Part shown: positions 45,701 to 54,431 of the stretch, piece by piece | Layout of the letters: each line of letters begins with the position of its first letter | Numbering within the stretch: position 1 is the first letter of the stretch | NCBI GenBank assembly: GCA_031581485.1 | Contig: JAVLBA010000005.1 | Location: 1-64,000 of the forward strand | DNA length: 64,000 bases | DNA from: BM506 sp031581485 | Lineage (GTDB): Bacteria > Desulfobacterota > Desulfobulbia > Desulfobulbales > SURF-16 | Direction of reading: 5' to 3' | Position numbers and translations under genes: made by a program | The notes under the pieces: model-generated | The model's database searches: none | Seen by the model: only the letters and a program-made list of their open reading frames with translations | Told to the model about the DNA's origin: nothing

Positions 45701-46045
45701 GGGATGCTGATCCGAGGTGTGGTTTATCACCAACTCGGTGATGATCCGCAAACCCCGGTCATGGGCCTCCTTCACAAAGTGGCGGAAATCGCGGAGGGTG
45801 CCGTAATCGGGATGCACCCCCCGGTAGTCGGAGATGTCGTAGCCGTCGTCCCGGCCCGGCGAAGGATAAAAGGGCAGCAGCCAGAGGGTGTTGACGCCCA
45901 GGGCCTGGATGTAGTCGAGCTTGCTGATCAACCCCCGGAAATCACCCTGGCCGTCGCCGTTCTGGTCGTAGAAGGCCTTGACGTGCAATTCATAGATGAT
46001 GGCGTCCTTGTACCAGAGGGGTGGGGCCTGTTTTTTCGCATCCAT
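42707..46045 (-). CDS. treS: Trehalose synthase-maltokinase fusion (TreS-Mak)
   Basis: A 1112-aa fusion. Residues 1-~550 are GH13 trehalose synthase/amylase: DGYDISDYRGVHPDYGT, VDGLRLDAVPYLCVREG, LLAEANQWPADTAAY and LRNHDELTLEMV. After a linker the C-terminal half resembles maltokinase (Pep2), with PWLPGQRWFRSKSRTI near residue 605, CHGDYHLGQVL near 957 and LLDFEGEPMRSLA. It would convert trehalose to maltose and then phosphorylate it to maltose-1-phosphate, the GlgE substrate. It overlaps glgB (ATGA). Such fusions are common in bacteria with the GlgE pathway. Confidence 0.94.
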   Translation of the reverse strand: MDAKKQAPPLWYKDAIIYELHVKAFYDQNGDGQGDFRGLISKLDYIQALGVNTLWLLPFYPSPGRDDGYDISDYRGVHPDYGTLRDFRHFVKEAHDRGLRIITELVINHTSDQHPWFQAARRAKPGSARHRYYVWSATDTKFPETRIIFTDTETSNWAWDPVAGSYYWHRFFSHQPDLNLNNPQVVKAVTRVLNFWFDLGVDGLRLDAVPYLCVREGTNNENLPETHAVIKEIRRQMDRNYKDRMLLAEANQWPADTAAYFGEGDECHMAFHFPLMPRIYMAVRKEDRRPITEILESTPAIPANCQWAIFLRNHDELTLEMVTDEERDYMYREYAQDPRMRMNVGIRRRLAPLLNNSRRRMELLNSLLFSLPGTPIIYYGDEIGMGDNIFLGDRNGVRTPMQWCADRNAGFSKADAARLYMPVIVDPVYGYAAINVEGQERDPSSLLHFMKRMIALRRQHKAFGRGSLEFLRPENRKVLVYLRRYKTEVIMAVANLSRFVQPLELDLSEFREWVPVEMIGRTEFPTIGDLPYFLTIGPHSFYWFRLEPPAEAIHLAATPAGVAPPIPALAIEENWSGELEGAFRYALENEILAPWLPGQRWFRSKSRTITGVAVSDWSKMGGGFFILFLRVSFSEGDRETYCLPLKVVTGPAAARLAAEAPESVLALFKTPKADGLFLDGLTDRIACCELFEAMADSRSFATVGGGTIQAFATHAFEQALPVESPCGQVRRLGVEQSNSSVVLDERAILKLYRRLEEGTNPDFAISLQLTDHTDFRALAPVAGGIILNFQGQTSALAMLQPYLASDGEGWGYALQSVQDFLERSPDLPAEELRPFAGLPLLAAAAAYGESSGCAAFTEEQLITFENLGRRTAEFHVALAGSTRQPDFRPEPLDEAYLQSLADIFSRHARQALEHLNARLQELPPDIQVRANLALAQGDRLINRFYDLAAIKSRATRIRCHGDYHLGQVLRQGTDWILLDFEGEPMRSLAARQEKQSPIKDVAGMLRSFAYAATSTLFSRQEIAAPEAALLGERLQGWEEWVRAAFLHGYLEAAEGASFMPAREKHLELLLHSFLLDKAFYETEYELNNRPDWLRIPLEGILAFLPGSKEISL

Positions 46046-46120
46046 ATTTTTTTGAGTTCCCTCAGAAATGGCTTGTTCAGACTGTCGCCGCCTATGGGTC
46101 GGCGGGTTGGGCCAGGCATC

Positions 46121-48136
46121 TTACATGAAATAATCAAAATCCCGTTCCGTGCGTATCCGCCGCCGCACCAGGAAGATCTGGGCCGGCGACGAGGCCGGAT
46201 CGAGGCGCAGATAGTTGCGGGGCCCCTGCCAGAGGTAGCGCCCACCGCCCAGCAGGTCATGCACCTGATAGACTTCGTTTTCGGTAATGCCGAACTCTCC
46301 CACCGGCAGCTCAAGCCATCCCTGGTGGGCATGGTGGGGATCGAGATTCACCGCCACCAGGATGATATTGCTGTTATCCGGGGTGGTCTTGCCGTAGCAG
46401 AGGATCTGCTCATTGTCCACCGGATAGAAGCGCAGATGGAAATTGTGGGCCAGGGCCGGGTTCTCCCGCCGGATACGGTTCACCAGTCTGATGTGCTCGG
46501 TGAGGTTGCCGGGCCGATTCCACTCCCGCCGGCGGATCTGGAATTTCTCCGAGTCCCGGTACTCCTCGGTGCCGGGCAGGGCCTCTGCTTCGCAAAGCTC
46601 AAAGCCGCTGTATACGCCGTAACAGGAACTCAAGGTGGCGGCAAGGACCAGCCGGACAATAAAGGCGGGACGCCCCCCGAACTGGAGATACTCGGGCAGA
46701 ATGTCCGGGGTATTGACGAAGAAATTGGGCCGGAAAAACTCCCGCACCTCGCTGCGGGTAAGCTCGGAGAGATATTGGCTTATCTCGTGGCCGGTATTGC
46801 GCCAGGTGAAGTAGGTGTAGGACTGGTTGAAGCCCACCTTGGCCAGGGTGTACATCACCGCCGGCCGGGTAAAGGCCTCGGCCAGGAAAATAACCTCTGG
46901 CCGGGCTGCCCTGATCCGGCCGATGAGCCAGGCCCAGAAGCGGAGGGGCTTGGTATGGGGATTGTCCACCCGGAAAATGGTGATGCCCTGATCCATCCAG
47001 TACAGCACGATATCCGCCAGGGCCTGCCAGAGCTCCCGCCACTCCTGGCAGTCGAAATCAATGGGATAGATATCCTCATATTTCTTGGGCGGATTTTCCG
47101 CATATTTTATGGTACCGTCAGGTCGATGCCGGAACCATTCAGGATGTTCCTTCACCCAAGGGTGATCCGGCGAACACTGGAAGGCGATATCCAGGGCCAC
47201 CATCAGGCCATGTGTGTGGGCCGCTTCCACGAAATGATGGAAATCCTCCAGGGTGCCCAGAGCCGGATGAATGGAGTCATGCCCCCCCTCTGCAGCGCCG
47301 ATGGCCCAGGGACTGCCCGGATCATCCGGCCCGGCTGCCCTGCTGTTATTCTTACCCTTGCGATTGGTGCGGCCGATGGGGTGAATGGGCGGCAGATAGA
47401 GGATGTCAAATCCCATCCGGGCCACATAGGGGAGAAGCCCCTCGGCATCCCGGAAGGTGCCGGACCTGCCGGGTTCCGTGGTGGCGGAACGGGGAAAGAG
47501 CTCGTACCAGGCACTGAACCGGGCATGTATCGGGTCTACGTCCACGGCCAGGGCAGGATGCTCCGTGGCCCCCTGGCGATCAGCATAGCGACCCATGACG
47601 CTCTGCAGGTCTGGGGCCAGGCCTGCTTCAATACGGAGAGCAACAGGCTGCTCCTGATCGGCAAGCAGGGCGGCGTGATCAACAAGCAGGGCCCGATCCT
47701 GGTCAGCAGCGCGATCAGCAGCCCTCACCACCATGGCCGCCCCTTCCAGCAGTTCGCTGCCCACCTCCTGGCCGAGGCCGGCTTTCTTCTGTAAATCATG
47801 CTGCCAGGTGGCAAAGAAATCCACCCAGCCCATCACCGAATAGCAGTACGGTTCCAGGCTGGTGATGGCGAAGGAGGCGCGCCACCGGTCATTGCCGAGA
47901 AAAGCCATGGGCACCTCCCACCATTCCTCGGCCGCCGTGGGCCGGTAGCGGAGCACGGCGGCCAGGACGTCGTGACCGTCGGCAAAGACGTCGGCGCTCA
48001 CCCGCACCTCCTCACCGGGTGTCCGCTTGATGGGGTAGCGGCCATTATCCACCGCAGGCCTGATATTTTCAATCCAGACCCGCCGACCGAGGTCCTTATC
48101 TAGGGGGGCCAGGGTGGAATGGGGGCTCTGCTTCAT
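46121..48136 (-). CDS. glgE: Maltosyltransferase GlgE
   Basis: A 671-aa alpha-1,4-glucan:maltose-1-phosphate maltosyltransferase (GH13_3). Characteristic: YLPPIHPIGRTNRKGKNN, the segment KYAENPPKKYEDIYPIDF, the nucleophile in IFRVDNPHTKPLRFW near residue 390, and FLAEAFTRPAVMYTLAKVGF with the acid Glu. It extends linear glucan from maltose-1-phosphate. The frame is open to 48208, but AAGGAGGAC before ATG 48136 fixes the start. It heads the leftward run that also makes its substrate. Confidence 0.95.
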   Translation of the reverse strand: MKQSPHSTLAPLDKDLGRRVWIENIRPAVDNGRYPIKRTPGEEVRVSADVFADGHDVLAAVLRYRPTAAEEWWEVPMAFLGNDRWRASFAITSLEPYCYSVMGWVDFFATWQHDLQKKAGLGQEVGSELLEGAAMVVRAADRAADQDRALLVDHAALLADQEQPVALRIEAGLAPDLQSVMGRYADRQGATEHPALAVDVDPIHARFSAWYELFPRSATTEPGRSGTFRDAEGLLPYVARMGFDILYLPPIHPIGRTNRKGKNNSRAAGPDDPGSPWAIGAAEGGHDSIHPALGTLEDFHHFVEAAHTHGLMVALDIAFQCSPDHPWVKEHPEWFRHRPDGTIKYAENPPKKYEDIYPIDFDCQEWRELWQALADIVLYWMDQGITIFRVDNPHTKPLRFWAWLIGRIRAARPEVIFLAEAFTRPAVMYTLAKVGFNQSYTYFTWRNTGHEISQYLSELTRSEVREFFRPNFFVNTPDILPEYLQFGGRPAFIVRLVLAATLSSCYGVYSGFELCEAEALPGTEEYRDSEKFQIRRREWNRPGNLTEHIRLVNRIRRENPALAHNFHLRFYPVDNEQILCYGKTTPDNSNIILVAVNLDPHHAHQGWLELPVGEFGITENEVYQVHDLLGGGRYLWQGPRNYLRLDPASSPAQIFLVRRRIRTERDFDYFM

Positions 48137-48597
48137 TCTGCGTCCTCCTTCGTTGCCGTAAAAGTTGAGGAGGCGATCATCGCCTGCCGACAAGGGTACA
48201 CGGGACAAGGGAAACAGGAGACGGTATTGACTAAAAAAACAACCTTCTCTTATTTTTATGGTACGCGACCGGCAGTGTCAACCTGCAATCCCGTACCGAG
48301 GAAGGCGCCCTCACCACCAAACAAGGGGCAAGCAAAACGTGCTGCCAGCCACCAGGAAGTGAGGTGGGCAGCTCTACGGCCCTTGGCAGGCTCTGGGGAG
48401 GGGGAAAAAATTCTGAGGGCTCTGCCGGTAAGAGCAGTCGCTATTGCCGGCAGAGCAGGGAGATGTTTTGGCCCTGAGAGGAGCACCGGCCGCGGAGCGC
48501 GCTTCTCGCCCATAACGGCAGTGACGCCCAGGGTTTCCATCTACTTGACCCTGAGTCCGAGCCATGGGCCAGACCGATCCCCTTGATTTCCGCTCTG
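48137..48597. other. Intergenic region upstream of glgE
   Basis: About 460 bases between cfa and glgE. A perfect 7-bp palindrome AGGCGAT-C-ATCGCCT (48171-48185) lies within 50 bases of the glgE start and may be an operator; no promoter of high quality is visible. Open frames on both strands are unsupported. Confidence 0.4.
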
Positions 48598-49731
48598 TCA
48601 GCGATGACTCTGATAGCTGCCCAATCTGCCGTTCTGGGAAAGGACGACCTGCCATACCTGTATTTTCCGGGCCCGGAATACCCCGGCCAGGGAGAGGAGA
48701 TAATATTTCCACATCCGATAGAAGGTGTCGTTGTAGCTGTCCTTCAGCTTGGGCCAGCTCCGATCAAAATTGGCAAACCAGCTGGTCAGGGTTTTGTCGT
48801 AATGAACGCCCATGTTATGCCAGTCTTCCATGACCAGCAGCTCTTCACTGGCCTTGCCCACCTGCTCGATGGAGGGGAGCATGCCGTTGGGGAAAATGTA
48901 CTTGTCAATCCAGGGATCGCCGTGATAACTCGACTTGTTGGAGCCGATGGTATGCAGCAGAAAGAGGGCCTCCGGCTTCAGGCAGCGGTTCACCACCTGC
49001 ATGAACTGGCGGTAATTTTTATAGCCCACATGCTCGAACATGCCCACCGAGACAATGGCGTCGAACTGCTCTGAGAGATCGCGATAATCCTGGAGGCGGA
49101 TGTCGATGGGCAAGCCGGCGCAACGCGTGCGGGCCAGTTTGGCCTGTTCCGTGGAAATGGTCACCCCCACGGCTTCCACGCCATAGTTCTGGGCCGCATA
49201 GCGGACAAAACTTCCCCAGCCGCAGCCGATGTCCAGAACACGCATGCCGGGTTCCAGCTCTATCTTCCGGCAAATGAGATCCAGCTTGGCCTCCTGGGCC
49301 GCGGTGAGATCATGGGTGCCGTTTTGCCAGTAGGCACAACTGTAGGTCATGTGCTTGTCCAGCATCGACTCGAACAGGTCGTTGCCCACATCGTAATGTT
49401 TTTTCCCCACCTCCAGGGCCTTTTTTTTGTTCTGGCAGTTGGAGAGGGTGGCCTTGAGGCCACAGAGGATAGCAGCCCTGGACTTTCTGATTTTTTGCTC
49501 CAGGCCGCTTCTGAGGATCCGAAAGAATAACTGATCAAGGGCGACAGCGTCCCACCAGCCAGCCATATAGGACTCCCCAAGGGCCAGCGAACCATTAGAG
49601 AGAAGGTGGTTGTAGAATTCGGGACTGTGGACCTGGATGTCCCAGGGCCGGGGGCCGTTGATACTGATATCAGCCAGGGCAAGGACTTCCGAAATTGTCT
49701 GCTCTGCTTTGTCTTGGATGATGGGTGACAT
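48598..49731 (-). CDS. cfa: Cyclopropane-fatty-acyl-phospholipid synthase
   Basis: A 377-aa SAM-dependent methyltransferase. GMRVLDIGCGWGSFVRYAA is the SAM-binding motif; VGVTISTEQAKLA, FDAIVSVGMFEHVGYKNY and the later LHTIGSNKSSYHGDPWIDKYI are Cfa marks. It adds a methylene bridge to membrane lipid double bonds, typically under stress. The length is normal; the start at ATG 49731 is preceded by GAGGAGG at about 12 bases. It does not share an obvious operon with glgE. Confidence 0.95.
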   Translation of the reverse strand: MSPIIQDKAEQTISEVLALADISINGPRPWDIQVHSPEFYNHLLSNGSLALGESYMAGWWDAVALDQLFFRILRSGLEQKIRKSRAAILCGLKATLSNCQNKKKALEVGKKHYDVGNDLFESMLDKHMTYSCAYWQNGTHDLTAAQEAKLDLICRKIELEPGMRVLDIGCGWGSFVRYAAQNYGVEAVGVTISTEQAKLARTRCAGLPIDIRLQDYRDLSEQFDAIVSVGMFEHVGYKNYRQFMQVVNRCLKPEALFLLHTIGSNKSSYHGDPWIDKYIFPNGMLPSIEQVGKASEELLVMEDWHNMGVHYDKTLTSWFANFDRSWPKLKDSYNDTFYRMWKYYLLSLAGVFRARKIQVWQVVLSQNGRLGSYQSHR

Positions 49732-50156
49732 ATTTATGCGCGACCTCCTCTCACCAGATTTCGTATTGTAGACCTGTCGGATTAACCACCTAGAACGTCA
49801 GGCAAAAGGGCCTGATTTCCCCCAATGCCGCTTTCCAGCCAGCATGCCGGGACAAGAGCCCTTTCTATTGGCATATCATGCCCCCTGCCAGGAAAACAAG
49901 GGGAACCAAAAAAGATCATCTTTTTTCGCGCTCTGTATCGGGTCGCCCCCTCCCACAAGAGGAAGACAGCACTCCCCGGCTAGGCCCAGAATTACCTTGC
50001 AGCAGGGAGGCGGGCATGCTAAAAATTTCTTCTTTTTGCCCGGGCCGTTTGGTGCAGAAACAGGCTTGCCAGTGCCAGGCCGTCAACGCCTGCAGGGCCA
50101 TACCCGCACGGCCCCTCATATGCCGCTTCTTTGTTAACGGCCCCCAAGGACTCTCC
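49732..50156. other. Intergenic region between cfa and the ABC-F gene
   Basis: About 425 bases between divergent genes. On the leftward strand TACAAT (complement of 49765-49770) is a plausible -10 for cfa. No credible ORF: the frame open into the ABC-F gene from 49878 has no ribosome site. Confidence 0.4.
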
Positions 50157-51788
50157 ATGATCCACCTCACCAATATCAGCAAACAGCACGGCAGCCAGAT
50201 CCTCTTTAGCGCCTCCAGCTTTCAGATCCTGGCCGGGGTGCGCTCCGGCCTGGTGGGCCCAAACGGCGCCGGAAAGAGCACCCTCTTCCGCCTCATTACC
50301 GGTGAAGAAATGGCGGATGGCGGCGAGATCTCCTGCGCCAAACACACTGTAATCGGCTATTTCTCCCAGGAAACAGGCGAGATGGCCGGCCGCTCCGCCC
50401 TGGAGGAAACCATGTCCGCCGTGGCCCAGGTCATGGCCCTGGGCCGCGAGATCGAGAAGATGGAGGCCGCCATGGCCGAGCCCATGGCCGACGACGCCCT
50501 GGCCGCCCTTCTGGAGCGCTACGGTGACGCCCAGCAGGAGTTCGAGCACCGGGGCGGCTATGACCTGGAAACCCGGGCCCAGACCGTGCTCACCGGTCTG
50601 GGCATCGGCCCTGACGACTACCTGCGGCCGGTGGAGTCCTTCAGCGGCGGCTGGAAGATGCGCATCGCCCTGGCCAAGATCCTCACCATCAATCCCGATG
50701 TCCTGCTGCTGGACGAGCCCACCAACCATCTGGACATCGAGTCGATCCTCTGGCTTGAGGAGTGGCTGAAAAAAGAGTTCAAAGGGGCGCTTTTGATGAC
50801 CAGCCATGACCGCACCTTCATGAATTCCATTGTCAGCCGCATCATCGAGGTGGCCGACAAAACCATCACCACCTACAGCGGCGATTACGACTTCTACCTG
50901 CGCGAGCGCGACATCCGCCGCGACCAGCTGGTGGCCAGTTACCGCCGCCAGCTGGAGATGCTGGCCAAGGAAGAGGAGTTCATCGCCCGTTTTGCGGCCC
51001 GGGCCTCCCACGCCTCCCAGGTCCAGTCACGGATCAAGAAGATCGACAAGATCGAGCGCATCGAGCTGCCGGCCGAGCAGAAGGTGATCCGCTTTACCTT
51101 TGCCGAACCGCCCCGCAGCGGCGATGATGTGGTGGCCATGGATAATCTGGCCAAGGGCTGGCCGCTGGCGGACCATAGCGAGAAAAAGGTGTTCAGCGGC
51201 ATCTCCGGCATGATCCGGCGGGGTGAGAAGATCGCCGTTGTGGGGGTGAACGGCGCCGGCAAATCCACCTTCCTGAAGGTGCTGGCCGGCCAGACTACGC
51301 CCAGCCAGGGCAGCGTCCGCCTGGGCGCCAATGTAGCAGTGGGCTATTTCAGCCAGCACTCCATGGATATCCTGGATGGCGGCCAAACCGTGTTCAATAC
51401 GGTGCAGAATGCCATGCCCCAGGCCCATATCGGCACGATCCGCAACCTGTGCGCCGCCTTTCTCTTCCAGGGCGACGACATCGACAAACGGATCAGCAAT
51501 CTCTCCGGCGGGGAGAAAAGCCGGGTAGTGCTGGCCACCCTCCTGGCCCGGCCCTTGAATCTCTTAATCCTGGATGAGCCCACCAACCACCTGGATCTCC
51601 TCTCCCGCGAGGTGCTGCTGGAGGCCCTGCAGAAATTCAGCGGCACCGTGGTACTGGTAAGCCATGACCGCCACTTCCTGCGCTCCCTGGTGGACCACGT
51701 CATGGAGATAGACCATGGCGCCATGCACCTCTACGGCGGCAATTACGATTATTACCTGCATAAATCCGCCCAGCTGGGCAGTCAGTAA
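50157..51788 (+). CDS. ABC-F family ATPase (ribosome-associated type)
   Basis: A 543-aa ABC-F protein with two ATPase cores: Walker A GPNGAGKST near 38, signature FSGGWKMR, Walker B LLLDEPTNHLD; then Walker A GVNGAGKST near 363, LSGGEKSR and LLILDEPTNHLD. The charged linker between cores (about 245-310) is the P-site tRNA interaction motif. No membrane domains. Members such as EttA, Uup and YbiT regulate translation; the exact subclass is not clear. AAGGACTCTCC precedes ATG 50157. Confidence 0.93.
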   Translation: MIHLTNISKQHGSQILFSASSFQILAGVRSGLVGPNGAGKSTLFRLITGEEMADGGEISCAKHTVIGYFSQETGEMAGRSALEETMSAVAQVMALGREIEKMEAAMAEPMADDALAALLERYGDAQQEFEHRGGYDLETRAQTVLTGLGIGPDDYLRPVESFSGGWKMRIALAKILTINPDVLLLDEPTNHLDIESILWLEEWLKKEFKGALLMTSHDRTFMNSIVSRIIEVADKTITTYSGDYDFYLRERDIRRDQLVASYRRQLEMLAKEEEFIARFAARASHASQVQSRIKKIDKIERIELPAEQKVIRFTFAEPPRSGDDVVAMDNLAKGWPLADHSEKKVFSGISGMIRRGEKIAVVGVNGAGKSTFLKVLAGQTTPSQGSVRLGANVAVGYFSQHSMDILDGGQTVFNTVQNAMPQAHIGTIRNLCAAFLFQGDDIDKRISNLSGGEKSRVVLATLLARPLNLLILDEPTNHLDLLSREVLLEALQKFSGTVVLVSHDRHFLRSLVDHVMEIDHGAMHLYGGNYDYYLHKSAQLGSQ

Positions 51789-51901
51789 CCATCCTTTCCC
51801 CGCCATGACCGCCGGGCCGTGCCCCGTCGAGACATATCAGCGGCATTGCCTGCCTGGCCAAATAATTTTTCCGCAAAAAACTGGTAAATCACCTCTTATT
51901 T

Positions 51902-51907
51902 TATAAT
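51902..51907 (+). promoter_or_regulatory. Candidate -10 element of the PFK-2/FBPase-2 gene
   Basis: TATAAT at 51902-51907, 53 bases before the ATG at 51960, in an AT-rich run (CTTATTTTATAATAC). No good -35 at the usual spacing. Confidence 0.35.
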
Positions 51908-51959
51908 ACTAAACGACATCGTCACCCTTTTTTCAGGCAGTCAATGCAGGATGTGGCCT

Positions 51960-53192
51960 ATGGACTCAAAATTGGTGATCGTCTTGGTGGGGCTGCCTGC
52001 CCGCGGCAAATCCACCATGGCCCGCAAGATAGCCCGCACCTTGGAGCGTGATGAGCTCAAGGTGCGGGTTTTCAACAATGGCGAACTGCGGCGCAGACTT
52101 GCCCAGGACAACAGCTCTTCGCCGGAGTTCTTCTCGCCCCAGAACCCGGAAGGGGTCGCCTTCAGGGAAAAATGCGCCCGGATAAACCTCGATCTGGCCA
52201 AATCCTTCCTGCAGGAGGAGGGGGACATAGCCATCATCGACGCCAGCAATGTCTCCAGGCAGCGCCGTAAAATGGTTGAAGAAACCATGGCCGGGCGGCC
52301 CATTCTTTTCCTGGAGTGCCGCAACGCGGACGAAGAGGCCCTGGAGGCCAATCTGGTCCGCAAATCCTCCCTCAGAGAATTTGCCCACCTCTCCCCCCAA
52401 GAGGCCATCGACAGCTTTGCCAAGCGCATTTCCTTTTACGAAACCATGTACGAACCGCTGCAGGCTGAGCGCAACTGCATCGTGGTGGATTCCTTTACCG
52501 GCACCATCCTGCAGGAGAAATTGGCGGACGTGGTGCCCTATTACGACCGGATCCGCGACCTGATAACCACCCGCATCGTCAAAAATCTCTTTCTGGTGCG
52601 CCACGGAGAAACCTATTTCAACCTGGAAGACCGCATCGGCGGGGATTCGGTCTTAACGGCCAAAGGCCTGGCCCAGGCCCGGGCCCTGGCCGAGCATTTC
52701 AGCACCATCCCCATTCCCATTATCTTTACCAGCAACTATCTGCGGACGCTGCAGACAGCCGCCCCCATCGCCGAGAAACAGGACCACAGCTCCATTATCG
52801 CCCTGCCCGAATTCAACGAGATCCACGCCGGCATCTGCGAAGGCATGACCTACCAGGAAATCCAGGCGCGCATGCCGGAGGTGGCTGATGCCAGAAAACA
52901 AGATAAATATGGCTACACCTATCCGGAGGGAGAGGGCTATGCAACCATGGAACAGCGCATCCACCGCGGGCTGCAAAAGGTCTTTTACTTAAACAACTAT
53001 GACGACAACATCATGATTGTCGGCCACCGGGCCGTCAACCGCATGATCCTCTCTGATTTCCTTTTCCGGCAAAAAGAGGAGGTCCCTTACGTCTATATGC
53101 CGCAAAACCGCTATTATCATCTGCAGATAAACCCGCATAAAAAGAATTTCGAACTGCGGCCCTACGCCAGCGGCCAGAGCAAAGATCGCTGA
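51960..53192 (+). CDS. Bifunctional 6-phosphofructo-2-kinase / fructose-2,6-bisphosphatase
   Basis: A 410-aa protein with the same order as eukaryotic PFKFB: an N-terminal P-loop kinase with VLVGLPARGKSTMARKI and, after VFNNGELRR, the segment DIAIIDASNVSRQRR; then a histidine phosphatase with LVRHGETYFNLEDRIGGDS near 213 (phosphohistidine site), LPEFNEIHAGICEGMTYQEI, YPEGEGY and VGHRAVNRMIL near 355. It would make and destroy fructose-2,6-bisphosphate. Prokaryotic homologues are rare and, to my memory, described in Desulfotalea-like bacteria. ATG 51960 fits the family start; 51951 is an alternative. Confidence 0.9.
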   Translation: MDSKLVIVLVGLPARGKSTMARKIARTLERDELKVRVFNNGELRRRLAQDNSSSPEFFSPQNPEGVAFREKCARINLDLAKSFLQEEGDIAIIDASNVSRQRRKMVEETMAGRPILFLECRNADEEALEANLVRKSSLREFAHLSPQEAIDSFAKRISFYETMYEPLQAERNCIVVDSFTGTILQEKLADVVPYYDRIRDLITTRIVKNLFLVRHGETYFNLEDRIGGDSVLTAKGLAQARALAEHFSTIPIPIIFTSNYLRTLQTAAPIAEKQDHSSIIALPEFNEIHAGICEGMTYQEIQARMPEVADARKQDKYGYTYPEGEGYATMEQRIHRGLQKVFYLNNYDDNIMIVGHRAVNRMILSDFLFRQKEEVPYVYMPQNRYYHLQINPHKKNFELRPYASGQSKDR

Positions 53193-53228
53193 CCGCAAGA
53201 GATTCCGCAATAACTTTCAGGAAAGGCC

Positions 53229-53945
53229 ATGGAGACCTATGGGCTGAGTCATACCGGCTTGGTGCGAGAGCATAATGAAGATCGTTATCTGATCAAAAAT
53301 CTCTCAGCCAACACCGCCCTCCTGGCAATCGCCGATGGCATGGGAGGCCATTGCGGCGGAGAGATCGCCGCCCAGATTGTCATAGACACCCTGCAGGAGA
53401 GCGACCTGGCCACTCCCTCTGATGCCCGGCACCTATCCCGCCTGATTGCCAAGGCCAATGAGAGCATCCACAAAGAAGCAGAGCGAAACCCTGCCCTGCT
53501 GGGCATGGGAACCACCGCCACGGTCGCCCTGATAGACCACGCTGTTGTCCACTGGGCCCATGTGGGAGACAGCCGCCTCTATTTTTTTGGGGATGGCCGC
53601 TTAAAGCAGGTGACCACGGACCAGAACATGGCCCAGCTGCTTATCGACCGCGGAGAAATGAGCCCGGAGCTGGCCCGCTTATCCCCCTACAGGAACATGC
53701 TGCTGCAATGCGTTGGCGGCTATGACTGCGTGCCGGCCAGCGGCCATTTTGAGATCACCCGGGGCGACCTGCTTCTGCTCTGCTCGGACGGACTTTGCGG
53801 GGCAGTACCCCGCCAGCGTATCCGATCCCTGCTGGCGCCCGGCAAAAAAATGCAAAACACTGCCGACTCCCTGCTGCAGGCGGCTCTGGAGACGGGCGGC
53901 AAAGACAATATCACCGTCGTCCTGGCCAGACCGAGCGCGACATAA
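53229..53945 (+). CDS. PP2C-type Ser/Thr protein phosphatase
   Basis: A 238-aa PP2C phosphatase: ThxG start SHTGLVREHNEDRYLIKN, metal motif AIADGMGGHCGG, GTTATVALI, HVGDSRLYFF and the closing GGKDNITVVLA. It dephosphorylates Ser/Thr in proteins; no matching kinase gene is in the window. CAGGAAAGG precedes the ATG. It lies 36 bases after the PFK-2/FBPase-2 gene, so it could act on that enzyme, as eukaryotic PFKFB is phosphoregulated; this is only an inference from position. Confidence 0.92.
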   Translation: METYGLSHTGLVREHNEDRYLIKNLSANTALLAIADGMGGHCGGEIAAQIVIDTLQESDLATPSDARHLSRLIAKANESIHKEAERNPALLGMGTTATVALIDHAVVHWAHVGDSRLYFFGDGRLKQVTTDQNMAQLLIDRGEMSPELARLSPYRNMLLQCVGGYDCVPASGHFEITRGDLLLLCSDGLCGAVPRQRIRSLLAPGKKMQNTADSLLQAALETGGKDNITVVLARPSAT

Positions 53946-54005
53946 TGATATATACCAGAATATACTTATATATATCTCAGCCGTTTATCCTTGTCGCAGC
54001 GGGCC

Positions 54006-54431
54006 TCAGAGACAAGGGATGTGGAAGCGTATGGGCGCGTCCTTGTCGGACTCAGCAGAGAAATTTCCTTCCAGTCCGGTTTTGAAGGCGGCGAGCAGCG
54101 CCTTTGTCGCCCCGATGAATTCAGGGCTATGCTCGGTCCGGTTAATGGTGGCGTGGAGGACGATCTTCTCAAGGCATGGGGGATAGCCGGTGGTGACGGT
54201 CCAGGCCAGGGCGTTAGGACAGTCAGGCACGGAAAAACGCACCCCGCCCATAACCGTCTCCTGTCGGATATGGAAGCGTCCCCATTGGCGAAAATAAATA
54301 ACCCGCCCCAACTCCTCCAAGGCGTCCACCGCCTCCACCTCCTCGCAATAATCAGGCAGCGTCTCGACGGAGATTTTCGCCCTGATCTCCTCCTGGCTTG
54401 TGACAACATCGGCAAACTCGAAAAATTCCAT
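54006..54431 (-). CDS. Hypothetical protein (141 aa)
   Basis: A 141-aa soluble protein that opens MEFFEFADVVTSQEEIRAKI and includes TVTTGYPPCLEKIVLHATIN and the tail FHIPCL. The ATG at 54431 follows GAGGAGTCC, a strong ribosome site. No signal peptide or membrane helix; no family recognised. The frame stays open to 54734 in an AT-poor region, but no start there is convincing. Confidence 0.6.
   Translation of the reverse strand: MEFFEFADVVTSQEEIRAKISVETLPDYCEEVEAVDALEELGRVIYFRQWGRFHIRQETVMGGVRFSVPDCPNALAWTVTTGYPPCLEKIVLHATINRTEHSPEFIGATKALLAAFKTGLEGNFSAESDKDAPIRFHIPCL

Noticed and set aside
38000..47794. Long open frames of 680-710 codons antisense to malQ, glgB, treS and glgE
   Set aside because: They are opposite genes with clear catalytic motifs; GC-rich codon use creates long mirror frames. 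Their translations show no recognisable domain.
48256..48540. 94-aa leftward frame between cfa and glgE
   Set aside because: No ribosome site, biased composition and no recognisable protein; treated as non-coding.
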